Under the pieces are notes generated by a model. It worked only from the letters and a program-made list of their open reading frames with translations. It had not been told where the DNA came from and did no database searches. The position numbers were made by a program, and so were the translations under genes. Below are positions 6,599-14,769 of a DNA stretch of 16,550 bases, in pieces (the stretch's first letter is position 1; the number at the start of each line of letters is the position of its first letter). The DNA is from Bacteroidetes bacterium UBA7692. Lineage in GTDB: Bacteria > Bacteroidota > Bacteroidia > Chitinophagales > LD1. Location of the stretch: the NCBI GenBank assembly GCA_002482725.1, contig DLGO01000052.1, positions 1 through 16,550 of the forward strand, written 5' to 3'.

Positions 6599-8677
6599 TT
6601 ACTTTTTTATCAATGAATTAAATACCTGCTCATCCACTACGATCGGGTATTTATTGCGAAGCGCTTCCAACCATGTTTTCTCCAGGTACTCCTGGTAGTC
6701 GCTCACTATATATCCTTTTGCTTCTTTTAGTGTTTTAGGCTCCGGTTCTACCAGTTTTTTCACTACTATAAATCGGTAGCTGCTATCTTCCAGTTGTTTC
6801 ACCGGTGTTACACCTGCTTTCCACTCTATCTCATCCACTACATTGTACTGACCTTTTTCGTATTTGCCATCCACAATCGACACCTTGGATTTTGCACCTT
6901 CCTTATTCACTTTAGCCAATATATCATTGGTAGCTTTTCCTTTTGCAGCCAGCTTGTATGCCGCATCTGCCAGTTTTTTATCTCCCGTGTTGAATATCTC
7001 AACCTCCAGGCGTTGGCCCCACATATATTTTGTCTTGTTGTTGCTGTAGAAAGTTTCCAATCCTGCAGTATCTTTTACCGCATTGCTCCATACTTTTCTG
7101 TCAGTTAGTTCAAACAAAAGAATACCATCGCGGTACTCTTTCATCAATGCTTTGAACTCCGGCTTTTTGCTTTCCAACTGGCCTTCTTCGTAGTCAAGGC
7201 TTACCTGGTTTACATAACCATCGTAATATTCGTTCAATAGCTGGTCTTTATTCTTATCTGCACGGCGTTTGGCTACTTTCTCTATATACGATGCGAAGTC
7301 TGCTTTTGTATAAGATTTTGTACCAAGGGTAAACAAAGTGCCGCTCAACTGCTCTTTGTTAGGTGCAGTCCAGTTACCTTTAACCAATGTGGAATCCACT
7401 GTGCTGAAGAACGCCAGGCGAACCGGTACATTCTCCTGATAGTTATTTTCCCTTTTTATCTTTTCTATCAATATGCTCTTAGCCATCTGGCTGCGGCTAT
7501 CCCTTTCTACTTTGCGTTTCAGGTCAGCTTTTACATCATTGAAAGATGGCAAAGGTTTCCTTTCCAAACGTTTGATGATATGGTAACCGTAGGTAGTACG
7601 TACCGGCTTAGCGATATCGCCATCTGCTTTCAAACCAAAGGCCACTTCTTCAAATTCAGGAACCATCCTGCCTGTGCCAAATGCAGGCAATTCGCCTTTT
7701 TTGTTGCGGGTAAGCCTGTCTTCAGAATATTTAGCTACTGCATCTTCAAATGTTATTTTGCCTGATTTAATATCGTTGTATATGCTGTCTATCTTTTTGC
7801 CTTGTGCTGTTTTATCCGCTTCTGTTGCTTTCTCAGAAAACTTCAACAACAAGTGTGCTGTTTTCATTTCACCCTGTGCAGAGCGCGCCTGGTTTACTTT
7901 CAGCAAATGGTAACCAAACTGTGTGCGCACAGGCTGGGATACTTCACCTACAGTAGCATTGTACGCAGCAGTTTCAAACGGGTAAACCGTCTGGAATGCC
8001 GAGAACCAGCCTATCTCTCCATTATTATCTTTTGCAGAAGGGTCTTCAGATGCTTCTGCTGCCAGTTTGCCAAAGTTTTCACCTTTCACTAACCTGGCAC
8101 GCAAGGCCAAGGCTTTCTTATAGGCAGCTGTAGTGTCAGCAGGGTTAGCATTTTCGTCACAACGGATAAGTATGTGCGATACATTCAACTCTTTCTGAGA
8201 GCGCTCATAAGCCTCCTGCAAAAGCTTGTCAGATATTTCTTTATCAGTAAGGTATGACTTAGCCAACTGCTTCCTGTAACCTTCCAATTCACTCATTAGG
8301 CTGCTGATGGTATCGATCTTCATCACCTCTGCCTCTTTCACTTTCAGGCGGAAGTTCTCATACAACTTCAAATAATCAGTAAGGCTCTTTTTGCTAAAAT
8401 CTGCCTGATTATTGATGTTGTTTTTGGTGTATACATACTCAAACTCACCAACAGTTACAGGCTCCCCACCAACTGTAAAAAGTGTTTTGGATTTATACGA
8501 AGGAGCCGCTTCCTGTGCTGCTGCCATTTGCACTGCATTCAAGCCAGATGCAGCAGGAATTTCCTTTACCGCTTTTGTTTTGGTGGTTTTAACCGGAGCA
8601 GCTTTAGATGGTTGCTGCGAAAAACTATTTAATACTACGAGTGAAAGGGCCACTCCACAAATCGAACGAATTGTCAT
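6599..8677 (-). CDS. Periplasmic peptidyl-prolyl cis-trans isomerase with two parvulin domains
   Basis: A 692-residue exported protein. The signal peptide is at 1-20 (hydrophobic GVALSLVVLNSFS), followed by an Ala/Lys/Pro-rich linker (22-60). A helical region (65-160) precedes two parvulin domains in tandem, about 165-262 and 271-371. Both retain family landmarks: SHILIR with His168 and FGYHLLK with His257 in the first; AHLLLKF with His275 and YGYHIIK with His366 in the second. The first also has EIGWFSAFQTVYPFE and the second GELPAFGTGRMVPEFE. The roughly 320-residue C-terminal part is helical and charged, with no domain I can name. The layout resembles SurA/PpiD-type foldases of Bacteroidota. 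It stands alone between two terminators (8801-8827 and 6521-6551), just upstream of the surA operon. The name ppiD is often given to such proteins, but there is no N-terminal membrane anchor as in E. coli PpiD, so I leave the symbol empty. Confidence 0.88.
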   Translation of the reverse strand: MTIRSICGVALSLVVLNSFSQQPSKAAPVKTTKTKAVKEIPAASGLNAVQMAAAQEAAPSYKSKTLFTVGGEPVTVGEFEYVYTKNNINNQADFSKKSLTDYLKLYENFRLKVKEAEVMKIDTISSLMSELEGYRKQLAKSYLTDKEISDKLLQEAYERSQKELNVSHILIRCDENANPADTTAAYKKALALRARLVKGENFGKLAAEASEDPSAKDNNGEIGWFSAFQTVYPFETAAYNATVGEVSQPVRTQFGYHLLKVNQARSAQGEMKTAHLLLKFSEKATEADKTAQGKKIDSIYNDIKSGKITFEDAVAKYSEDRLTRNKKGELPAFGTGRMVPEFEEVAFGLKADGDIAKPVRTTYGYHIIKRLERKPLPSFNDVKADLKRKVERDSRSQMAKSILIEKIKRENNYQENVPVRLAFFSTVDSTLVKGNWTAPNKEQLSGTLFTLGTKSYTKADFASYIEKVAKRRADKNKDQLLNEYYDGYVNQVSLDYEEGQLESKKPEFKALMKEYRDGILLFELTDRKVWSNAVKDTAGLETFYSNNKTKYMWGQRLEVEIFNTGDKKLADAAYKLAAKGKATNDILAKVNKEGAKSKVSIVDGKYEKGQYNVVDEIEWKAGVTPVKQLEDSSYRFIVVKKLVEPEPKTLKEAKGYIVSDYQEYLEKTWLEALRNKYPIVVDEQVFNSLIKK

Positions 8678-8707
8678 GCTAATTTTATTGTTTTTCTAAA
8701 TGCGCTG

Positions 8708-8745
8708 CAAATTTGAAATCGCTTGCAACAAAGCGCGCGAAGTTA
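8708..8745 (-). promoter_or_regulatory. Candidate promoter region of the two-parvulin PPIase gene
   Basis: Two possible Bacteroidota -7 boxes lie upstream of the ATG at 8677: TAACTTCG (8738-8745) and CAAATTTG followed by CAGC (8708-8715). The consensus is TAnnTTTG. Neither has a clear TTG box 17-23 bases upstream, so this is a weak call. A promoter is expected here because the gene follows the asnS terminator. Confidence 0.25.
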
Positions 8746-8800
8746 ATCATTTTTAACAGCCTTTCAGCCTTATGAATTTTGAGGCTCAAGTTTACAAAAA

Positions 8801-8827
8801 AAAGGCTCCCATAGTATGAGAGCCTTT
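8801..8827 (-). terminator. Rho-independent terminator of asnS
   Basis: AAAGGCTC (8801-8808) pairs with GAGCCTTT (8820-8827). Inside, CAT (8810-8812) pairs with ATG (8816-8818) beyond a single C-A mismatch. On the - strand the stem runs directly into eight T residues. It begins 36 bases past the asnS stop codon and closes the ileS-asnS transcript. Confidence 0.9.
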
Positions 8828-8862
8828 AAAATTATGGATATAAATAACATTTAATTAACCAC

Positions 8863-10386
8863 TTATGGTGTAAGTCTGCCGTAGAACCTAGGGAACGGTA
8901 TAGATTCCCTTACGTGCTGCAGACCACACACCCAGGTAACCATACGCTCCAGGCCAAGGCCAAAGCCGCTGTGAGGTATGTTGCCATACTTACGCAGATC
9001 AAGGTACCACTCAAATGCCTCCATTGGCAGGTTGTGCTCCACTATCTTGCTTTTCAGCCTTTCCAGGTCTGTTTCGCGCTCGCCTCCGCCTACTACTTCG
9101 CCGTAACCTTCCGGTGCCAGCAAGTCCACGCCTTTAGCGTAGCCTTTGTCGGTTTCGTCTTCTTTCATGTAAAAGGCCTTAACCGCCTGTGGCCAGTTGT
9201 ACACCATTATCGGCTGCCCGAACATACGTGTCAATACTGTTTCATCGCTACCGCCAAAGTCATCCCCTCTTTCAAAGTTTTTAGCGCTGTTCAACCAGGT
9301 TGGTATGTTCTGCGCTTTTTCCTGCAAGTCGGCAATCTCGTTTTTCAGGGTATCTATCTTGTTGCGGTTAAAGTTGGTTTCACCTTTGTTCAAAGTGCCA
9401 CCTGCTATACGTGCCTCGCGCTCTTCTATATCTTTTTGCTTGGTAGCAATACCTTCTTCTATTTCTTTCAGGTCTTCTTCCAATACCTGTATGGTAGTTT
9501 TACCATTTACAGTTTTTATACCTTTTATCACGTCTACAGCCTCTTCGTACTTCATACGGATAAATGGCTCGCGCACGCGCTCCAGGTAGCTGGTGTTGCG
9601 CTCCAGTGTTTCCAGTTCCAGCTTGCAGGTATCCAATACTTTTGACACCACAAAGCGCACGAACTCTTCAATCACATCCATATCCATTTTCAGGTCATAG
9701 AAAGCCATTTCCGGCTCTATCATCCAGAACTCGGTAAGGTGCCTGCGCGTTTTAGATTTCTCTGCGCGGAATGTAGGCCCAAACGTATATATAAGGCCCT
9801 GTGCCATTGCCATTGCCTCGCCATATAACTGGCCCGACTGCGACAGGTAAGCGGGTTCACCAAAATAGTCTGCGGTAAACAGGTTGGTAGTGCCTTCGCT
9901 GGCATTACCCGTAAAAATAGGCGCATCCATTTGCACAAAGCCACGCTCCTGAAAGAAAGTATGGATAGCAAATATGATGGTATTGCGCACACGCATAATA
10001 GCCCATTGCCTACGGCTACGCAGCCATAGGTGGCGGTGGTTCAGCAGGAAATCCGGGCCGTGCTCTTTTTTACCGATAGGGTATTCTTCTGCATTGGCTA
10101 TAACTGCAAATGCAGTTGCCTGTACTTCGTAGCCACCAAACTGCTTTTGGTCTTTCACTACTTTTCCGGTTACAGAAAAAGAGCTTTCCAAAGGAAGCCT
10201 TTTGGCATCTTCAAAACTGGCTTCGCCCACTACTTCCAGGCTTACCACACACTGTACAAAACCCGTACCATCGCGCAGGGTAAGGAATACAAGTCCCTTG
10301 CTATCGCGCCTGTTGGCGTTCCAGCCTTTCAGCGTTACTTCCTGCCCTTCGTCCTGGCTTAACTGGTTGATATATTTATGTTCCAT
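8863..10386 (-). CDS. asnS: Asparaginyl-tRNA synthetase with a coiled-coil insertion
   Basis: Class II synthetase that charges tRNA-Asn with asparagine in the cytoplasm. From ATG 10386 it has 507 residues, against 466 in E. coli. An OB-fold anticodon-binding domain occupies about 1-105 (VTLKGWNANRRDSKG, VFLTLRDGTG). The catalytic core shows motif 2 (FGPTFRAEKSKTRRHLTEFW, 202-221) and motif 3 (GFGLGLERMVTWVCG, 474-488), with the conserved C-terminal IPFPR. Compared with E. coli AsnRS as I recall it, residues about 292-372 contain an insertion of some 60 residues. It is very rich in Glu, Lys, Asp and Gln with two helices around a glycine-containing turn (GGTLNKGETN, 329-338), which looks like a coiled-coil hairpin. 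I did not use the GTG two codons upstream (10392). The gene lies 42 bases downstream of ileS with no terminator between, so the two are probably cotranscribed. Confidence 0.96.
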   Translation of the reverse strand: MEHKYINQLSQDEGQEVTLKGWNANRRDSKGLVFLTLRDGTGFVQCVVSLEVVGEASFEDAKRLPLESSFSVTGKVVKDQKQFGGYEVQATAFAVIANAEEYPIGKKEHGPDFLLNHRHLWLRSRRQWAIMRVRNTIIFAIHTFFQERGFVQMDAPIFTGNASEGTTNLFTADYFGEPAYLSQSGQLYGEAMAMAQGLIYTFGPTFRAEKSKTRRHLTEFWMIEPEMAFYDLKMDMDVIEEFVRFVVSKVLDTCKLELETLERNTSYLERVREPFIRMKYEEAVDVIKGIKTVNGKTTIQVLEEDLKEIEEGIATKQKDIEEREARIAGGTLNKGETNFNRNKIDTLKNEIADLQEKAQNIPTWLNSAKNFERGDDFGGSDETVLTRMFGQPIMVYNWPQAVKAFYMKEDETDKGYAKGVDLLAPEGYGEVVGGGERETDLERLKSKIVEHNLPMEAFEWYLDLRKYGNIPHSGFGLGLERMVTWVCGLQHVRESIPFPRFYGRLTP

Positions 10387-10428
10387 ATTCACGTTTCTAT
10401 ATTTTAGCTTAGTTCCTTAAGCGACAAA

Positions 10429-13400
10429 TTAATTCAATTCTACCTTAACTTTCACCACCTCCTCGTTCATTTCTATTTCGTCAAACTCATTCAGCGAATC
10501 TACCAGTACTATCTCCTTAGCCAATATTTCATTGCTTACATAGTCTTTGTAGTTAGCCAAAGTTTCTTCCAAAACCTGATTGCGCACCAGTTGTACCTTT
10601 ATTTTATCCAGCACATTGAAGTCCTTGTCCTTGCGTAGGTTTTGCAGTTTGTTCACCAGTTCGCGTGCGTTACCTTCATTGCGCAGCTCCTCCGATATAT
10701 TCACATCCAATGCTACTGTCAGGCTGCCTTCGCTGGCTATCAACCAGCCCGGTATATCCTCTGTCAGTATCTCTACGTCAGTTGCCAGCAATTCGAACTG
10801 CTCACCTTCCAGGTTCAGCAGCAATCGCTTATCTACGTCCAGTGCAGTTATATCTTCCTGACCAAAAGCAGCTACAGCATTTTGCAATGCTTTCATTTTA
10901 CCACCTACACGCTTGCCCAGCTCACGGAAATTCGGCTTCACTTTTTTCTTGATGATACCCTCCGTATCATGTACAAATTCTATTTGCTTCACATTTACTT
11001 CGCTCAGTATGTAATGCTCTACCTTACGCAGTTGCTCCTTGATAGTAACATCAAGCACAGGTATCATCATTTTCTGTAGCGGCTGGCGCACTTTTATCTT
11101 CTCTTTTTTGCGAAGCGACAACACCAGCGAACAAGCCACCTGTGCCATAGCCATGCGCTCTTCCAGCGATTTATCTATCTGTGCTTCTACCGGCAGCACA
11201 AGCGTGCTTATGTGCACTGAATTAATGGCGGCACCTTTATTCAAATTCCTGTACAACCATTCACTAAAGAACGGTGTGATAGGGCTCATCAGCTGGCCTA
11301 CAGTATTCAGGCACTCATGCAATGTTTCATACGCAGAAACTTTGTCAGCGCTCATTTCCCCTTTCCAGAAACGGCGACGGCTAAGGCGCACGTACCAGTT
11401 GCTCAGGTCAGCATCCACAAAGTTCTCTATGGCACGTGCTGCGCGCGTTGGCTCATAGTCCGAGTAGAAACCCGTAACCTCTTTTACCAGGCTTTGCAGG
11501 CGCGATATTATCCAGCGGTCAAGCTCAGGCTTTTCGGCATGTGCCATTTTATTGGCTACATCGTATGTCCAGCTATCTATGTTGGCATACAGGGCAAAAA
11601 ATGCGTAGGTATTGTACAAAGTACCGAAGTGCGCACGGCCTGTTTCTTCCAAGCCCTTGGTATCGAACTTCATGTTGTCCCATGGGTCGCTGTTGCGCAT
11701 CATGTACCAGCGCGTAGCATCGGCACCGTATTGACCTATCGTTTCAAAAGGGTCTATCACATTGCCCAGGCGCTTGCTCATTTTGTTGCCGTTCTTATCC
11801 AGCAATAATCCATTGGAGACTACGTTTTTGTAGGCTACGGAATCGAACAGCATAACGCCCAGCACATGCAGAGTAAAGAACCATCCGCGTGTCTGGTCTA
11901 CGCCCTCCGCTATAAAATCTGCCGGGAAGCTCTGTTTGAACTTCTCTTCGTTTTCAAACGGGTGGTGCCATTGCGCATAAGGCATAGCTCCAGAGTCGAA
12001 CCAAACATCTATCAGGTCGGCTATACGCTTCATCGGCTTGCCGCTTGGCGATACCAATGTTATCGTATCTACAAATGGCTTGTGCAGGTCTGTAACCTCT
12101 ACAGGGTTGTTATACCCTGCAGCATTTGCCTTTTCCATTTCTGCTTTCAACTCTGCTATAGAGCCTATGCATATCTCCTCGCTGCCGTCCTCCGTAAGCC
12201 ATATCGGTAGCGGTGTACCCCAGTAGCGAGAGCGGCTCAGGTTCCAGTCTACCAGGTTCTCCAGCCATTGCCCAAAGCGGCCTTCGCCGGTGCTGGCGGG
12301 TTTCCAGTTGATGGTTTTGTTGGCAGCTATCAGCTTATCCTTTACTGCGGTGGTGCGTATAAACCAGCTATCCAGCGGATAGTATATTACCGGCTTATCG
12401 GTACGCCAGCAGTGCGGGTAGTTGTGGTCGTATTTCTCCGTTTTAAACAGCTTGTTCTCCAGCTTCAGCTTCAGCACTATCATATCGTCTGCACTCATAA
12501 AGCTCTTCAGGTCGGCTATGATGTTGTTGCTGTGCATGATTGCCTTTTGCAGGGCAAACTCTTTTTGCTTTTCCTCTTCGGTGTAGTATGCTTCTTTTAC
12601 ATAGCGCTCCTGTAGCGGAAATACAGGGTCGTTTACATCATCTGTAAACTTACCGCTCCTGTCTACCAGCGTCAGCGAGCCTATGCCGTTCTGCTTGGCC
12701 ACGCGGAAGTCATCTGCACCAAAGCTAGGCGCCAGGTGCACTATACCCGTACCATCTGTCGTGGTCACAAAGTCGCCTATTATCACACGGAAGGCATCGC
12801 CATCCGTAGGTTGTGCATACGGCAATAGTTGCTCATACTGTACCCCTTCCAACTGCGCTCCGGTAAAGGTTGCGCCTGCGGCAAAAGGTATCGCCTTATC
12901 ACCTGCTTTATAATCTTCCAGTTTCAGTTCAGCATTTGCTTCTGCAAAGTATTTACCAAACAGATCTTTCGCCAATACCACGCTTACCGCCTTGAAAGTA
13001 TATGGGTTAAAGGTTTTCACCACCACATACTCTATGCCTTTGCCCACAGCCAGTGCCGTGTTGCTTGGCAAAGTCCATGGTGTTGTCGTCCATGCCAGTA
13101 TACGCACATCGGCATCTTCACTATCGAACAGGAAGGCGCTCTTATCGTTCTTTGCAACTTTAAATTCTGCCACAGCAGACACATCCCTCACCTCGCGGTA
13201 GCAACCGGGCTGGTTCAGCTCGTGCGAGCTAAGGCCTGTACCCGCTGCCGGGCTGTATGGCTGTATCGTGTACCCTTCGTACAGCATGCGCTGCCCCTTG
13301 TCGTCCCTCTTGTCGTATAAGCGTTTCAACAGGTGCCAAAGGCTTTCTATATAGTTATTCTCGTAGGTTATGTATGGGTTCTCCAGGTCTACCCAATAGC

Positions 13401-13839
13401 CCATTTTGCGTGTCAGGTCGTTCCACACATCGGTGAAGCGCATCACATCTTCGCGGCATAGCTTGTTGTATTCCTCTACCGTTATCTTGGTGCCAATATC
13501 TGCTTTGGTTATGCCCAGCTGCTTTTCTACATTCAGCTCCACAGGCAGGCCGTGCGTATCCCAACCGGCTTTGCGCTCTACCCTGTACCCTTGCAGCGTT
13601 TTGAAACGGCAGAAAAGGTCCTTGATGGTGCGGCTCATAACGTGGTGTATGCCGGGTTTGCCATTGGCACTCGGCGGGCCTTCGTAAAACACAAACTGCT
13701 TATCCTCGGGGCGGGTGCTTATACTCGCCTCGAATATCTTGTTCTCTTCCCAGAATTTCAGCACTTCTTTCTCCAGTCCAGGGAGGTTGAAGCCACTGTA
13801 CTCACTGTATCCTTTTGTATCGGGATTCTTCGGTTGCAT
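10429..13839 (-). CDS. ileS: Isoleucyl-tRNA synthetase, eukaryote-like (IleRS2) type with swapped GIHH signature
   Basis: A 1136-residue class I synthetase that charges tRNA-Ile. The catalytic core opens with GPPSANGKPGIHH (54-66). The usual HxGH ATP-binding signature here reads G63-I64-H65-H66, with positions 1 and 3 exchanged. The KMSKR loop is intact at 686-690 (LDKNGNKMSKRLGN). The CP1 editing domain is present (TTTPWTLPSNTALAVG from 251; DGTGIVHLAPSFGADD, 362-377), so proofreading against valine is expected. The Ile-type WDTHGLPVE (93-101) and RGWFFTLH (651-658) are present. The C-terminal region lacks the cysteine-rich zinc knuckle of E. coli-type IleRS, consistent with the IleRS2 clade. 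The ATG at 13839 sits about 48 bases downstream of a likely promoter -7 box. It is the first gene of an ileS-asnS transcript. Confidence 0.97.
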   Translation of the reverse strand: MQPKNPDTKGYSEYSGFNLPGLEKEVLKFWEENKIFEASISTRPEDKQFVFYEGPPSANGKPGIHHVMSRTIKDLFCRFKTLQGYRVERKAGWDTHGLPVELNVEKQLGITKADIGTKITVEEYNKLCREDVMRFTDVWNDLTRKMGYWVDLENPYITYENNYIESLWHLLKRLYDKRDDKGQRMLYEGYTIQPYSPAAGTGLSSHELNQPGCYREVRDVSAVAEFKVAKNDKSAFLFDSEDADVRILAWTTTPWTLPSNTALAVGKGIEYVVVKTFNPYTFKAVSVVLAKDLFGKYFAEANAELKLEDYKAGDKAIPFAAGATFTGAQLEGVQYEQLLPYAQPTDGDAFRVIIGDFVTTTDGTGIVHLAPSFGADDFRVAKQNGIGSLTLVDRSGKFTDDVNDPVFPLQERYVKEAYYTEEEKQKEFALQKAIMHSNNIIADLKSFMSADDMIVLKLKLENKLFKTEKYDHNYPHCWRTDKPVIYYPLDSWFIRTTAVKDKLIAANKTINWKPASTGEGRFGQWLENLVDWNLSRSRYWGTPLPIWLTEDGSEEICIGSIAELKAEMEKANAAGYNNPVEVTDLHKPFVDTITLVSPSGKPMKRIADLIDVWFDSGAMPYAQWHHPFENEEKFKQSFPADFIAEGVDQTRGWFFTLHVLGVMLFDSVAYKNVVSNGLLLDKNGNKMSKRLGNVIDPFETIGQYGADATRWYMMRNSDPWDNMKFDTKGLEETGRAHFGTLYNTYAFFALYANIDSWTYDVANKMAHAEKPELDRWIISRLQSLVKEVTGFYSDYEPTRAARAIENFVDADLSNWYVRLSRRRFWKGEMSADKVSAYETLHECLNTVGQLMSPITPFFSEWLYRNLNKGAAINSVHISTLVLPVEAQIDKSLEERMAMAQVACSLVLSLRKKEKIKVRQPLQKMMIPVLDVTIKEQLRKVEHYILSEVNVKQIEFVHDTEGIIKKKVKPNFRELGKRVGGKMKALQNAVAAFGQEDITALDVDKRLLLNLEGEQFELLATDVEILTEDIPGWLIASEGSLTVALDVNISEELRNEGNARELVNKLQNLRKDKDFNVLDKIKVQLVRNQVLEETLANYKDYVSNEILAKEIVLVDSLNEFDEIEMNEEVVKVKVELN

Positions 13840-13886
13840 AACTTTATATATTAATCCGGTAACACGCTATTCATTATCGGGGGTTG

Positions 13887-13920
13887 CGAAAGTAAATAAA
13901 ACGTAATAACTAAAACTCAA
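13887..13920 (-). promoter_or_regulatory. Likely ileS promoter (Bacteroidota type)
   Basis: On the - strand TTG (13920-13918) is followed after 23 bases by TACTTTCG (13894-13887) and then CAACC. The consensus TTG-N17-23-TAnnTTTG is matched except for one T-to-C change in the -7 box. The predicted transcript start is about 40 bases before the ileS ATG. A TGTGG-TAT-CCACA inverted repeat (13925-13937) lies directly upstream. Confidence 0.45.
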
Positions 13921-13924
13921 TAAG

Positions 13925-13937
13925 TGTGGTATCCACA
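13925..13937. repeat. Short perfect inverted repeat TGTGG-TAT-CCACA
   Basis: A 5-bp perfect inverted repeat with a 3-bp centre, placed between the rplI terminator's T-tract and the probable -33 box of ileS. Its position would suit an operator or activator site, but the repeat is short and could be chance. Confidence 0.3.
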
Positions 13938-13951
13938 TGCCTGAAATAAAA

Positions 13952-13982
13952 AAAGGCTTGCCGTTTTATGCGGCAAGCCTTT
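13952..13982 (-). terminator. Rho-independent terminator of the rpsF-rpsR-rplI operon
   Basis: AAAGGCTTGCCG (13952-13963) and CGGCAAGCCTTT (13971-13982) form a perfect 12-bp stem with a 7-nt loop. On the - strand it is followed by seven consecutive T residues counted from 13951 down, then ATTTC. It begins 22 bases after the rplI stop. Confidence 0.93.
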
Positions 13983-14004
13983 CGAGTATCTCTTAAAGTC
14001 CGGC

Positions 14005-14454
14005 TTATTCAGCTACAACTTCAAATGCTACTGTTACTTTATGGTCTTTGCCCAATGTAACTTCGGCAGTGTAATTACCAAGTGTTTTCACCTCACCACC
14101 TACTATAGAAATTTTCCTGCGGTCAATTTCTACTGCAGCAGCTTCTTTAATAGCCTGCGCTACGTGGTGATTGCTCACACTACCGAAAATTTTGTCGGTA
14201 GTACCCACTTTAGCACCTACTTTAAGCACTGATGAAGTAAGACGTGCAGTTATTTCCTGCAATTTCTCCAACAATTTAGCTTCTTTTTTCTCTCTAACTT
14301 TCAGGCGGTTGTTCAACTCGCGCAGGTTAGTATCGTTTTTGATAACGGCAAAACCCTGAGGTATCAGGAAGTTAAGCGCGAAACCATTTTTCACGGTTAG
14401 CAAATCATCTGCGTAACCTAGCTTTTCTACATCTTTTATTAAAATTATTTCCAT
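14005..14454 (-). CDS. rplI: 50S ribosomal protein L9
   Basis: 149 residues, the standard length for bL9. The N-terminal 23S rRNA-binding domain is clear: MEIILIKDVEKLGYADDLLTVKNGFALNFLIPQGFA (1-36), with the family pattern V-x-x-L-G-x-x-x-x-x-V-x-x-G-(Y/F)-x-x-N-(F/Y)-L-I-P. A long charged connecting helix (about 45-75) leads to the C-terminal domain (KIFGSVSNHHVAQAI, DRRKISI, LGNYTAEVTLGKDHKV). L9 binds near the base of the L1 stalk on the large subunit. It is the last gene of the rpsF-rpsR-rplI operon, 37 bases after rpsR, and is followed by a strong terminator. Confidence 0.98.
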   Translation of the reverse strand: MEIILIKDVEKLGYADDLLTVKNGFALNFLIPQGFAVIKNDTNLRELNNRLKVREKKEAKLLEKLQEITARLTSSVLKVGAKVGTTDKIFGSVSNHHVAQAIKEAAAVEIDRRKISIVGGEVKTLGNYTAEVTLGKDHKVTVAFEVVAE

Positions 14455-14491
14455 TGCTTCTATTTTTTTAGGACAAGTAAACCTGCCGATA

Positions 14492-14767
14492 TTATTTTAA
14501 TAAGTCGCCGATAAATGGTAGTAATGCCAGATGACGTGCACGTTTGATGGCAGTAGCTACTTTACGCTGATACTTCAATGAGTTTCCACTAACACGGCGA
14601 GGTACAATTTTACCTTGCTCGTTGATGAATTTCAACAAGTACTCAGGATCTTTATAATCGATGTACTTGATACCGCTTTTCTTAAAACGGCAGTATTTCT
14701 TTTTAACCAAACCAATTTTGGTGGCTGTAAGAAACTTTATTTGTTCGTTGCTTGACGGTGCTGCCAT
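14492..14767 (-). CDS. rpsR: 30S ribosomal protein S18
   Basis: 91 residues, within the normal range for bS18. The core is typical: KKKYCRFKKSGIKYIDYKDPEYLLKFINEQGKIVPRRVSGNSLKYQRKVATAIKRARHLALLPF region (22-86), including the conserved G-K-I-x-P-R-R and the basic RNA-binding helix QRKVATAIKRAR. S18 binds S6 and 16S rRNA in the platform of the small subunit. Its ATG lies only 2 bases after the stop of rpsF, so the S6 and S18 partners are made together. No ssb gene lies between them, unlike many Firmicutes. Confidence 0.98.
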   Translation of the reverse strand: MAAPSSNEQIKFLTATKIGLVKKKYCRFKKSGIKYIDYKDPEYLLKFINEQGKIVPRRVSGNSLKYQRKVATAIKRARHLALLPFIGDLLK

Positions 14768-14769
14768 GA

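Noticed and set aside
8757..8771. Direct repeat CAGCCTT-T-CAGCCTT upstream of the PPIase gene
   Set aside because: Two 7-bp copies only, next to the asnS terminator; no reason to see more than chance.
8914..9645. 243-codon + strand open frame opposite asnS
   Set aside because: It lies wholly opposite a clear AsnRS and shows no recognisable domain.
10387..10392. GTG start of asnS at 10392
   Set aside because: An ATG two codons later is the normal choice and loses no conserved residues.
10407..10422. Inverted repeat GCTTA...TAAGC between ileS and asnS as a terminator
   Set aside because: A weak 5-bp stem without a T-tract; the genes are 42 bases apart and most likely cotranscribed.
13840..13951. 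T-box or other tRNA-sensing leader before ileS
   Set aside because: The leader is too short, no specifier stem or T-box sequence is visible, and the one terminator nearby belongs to rplI upstream.
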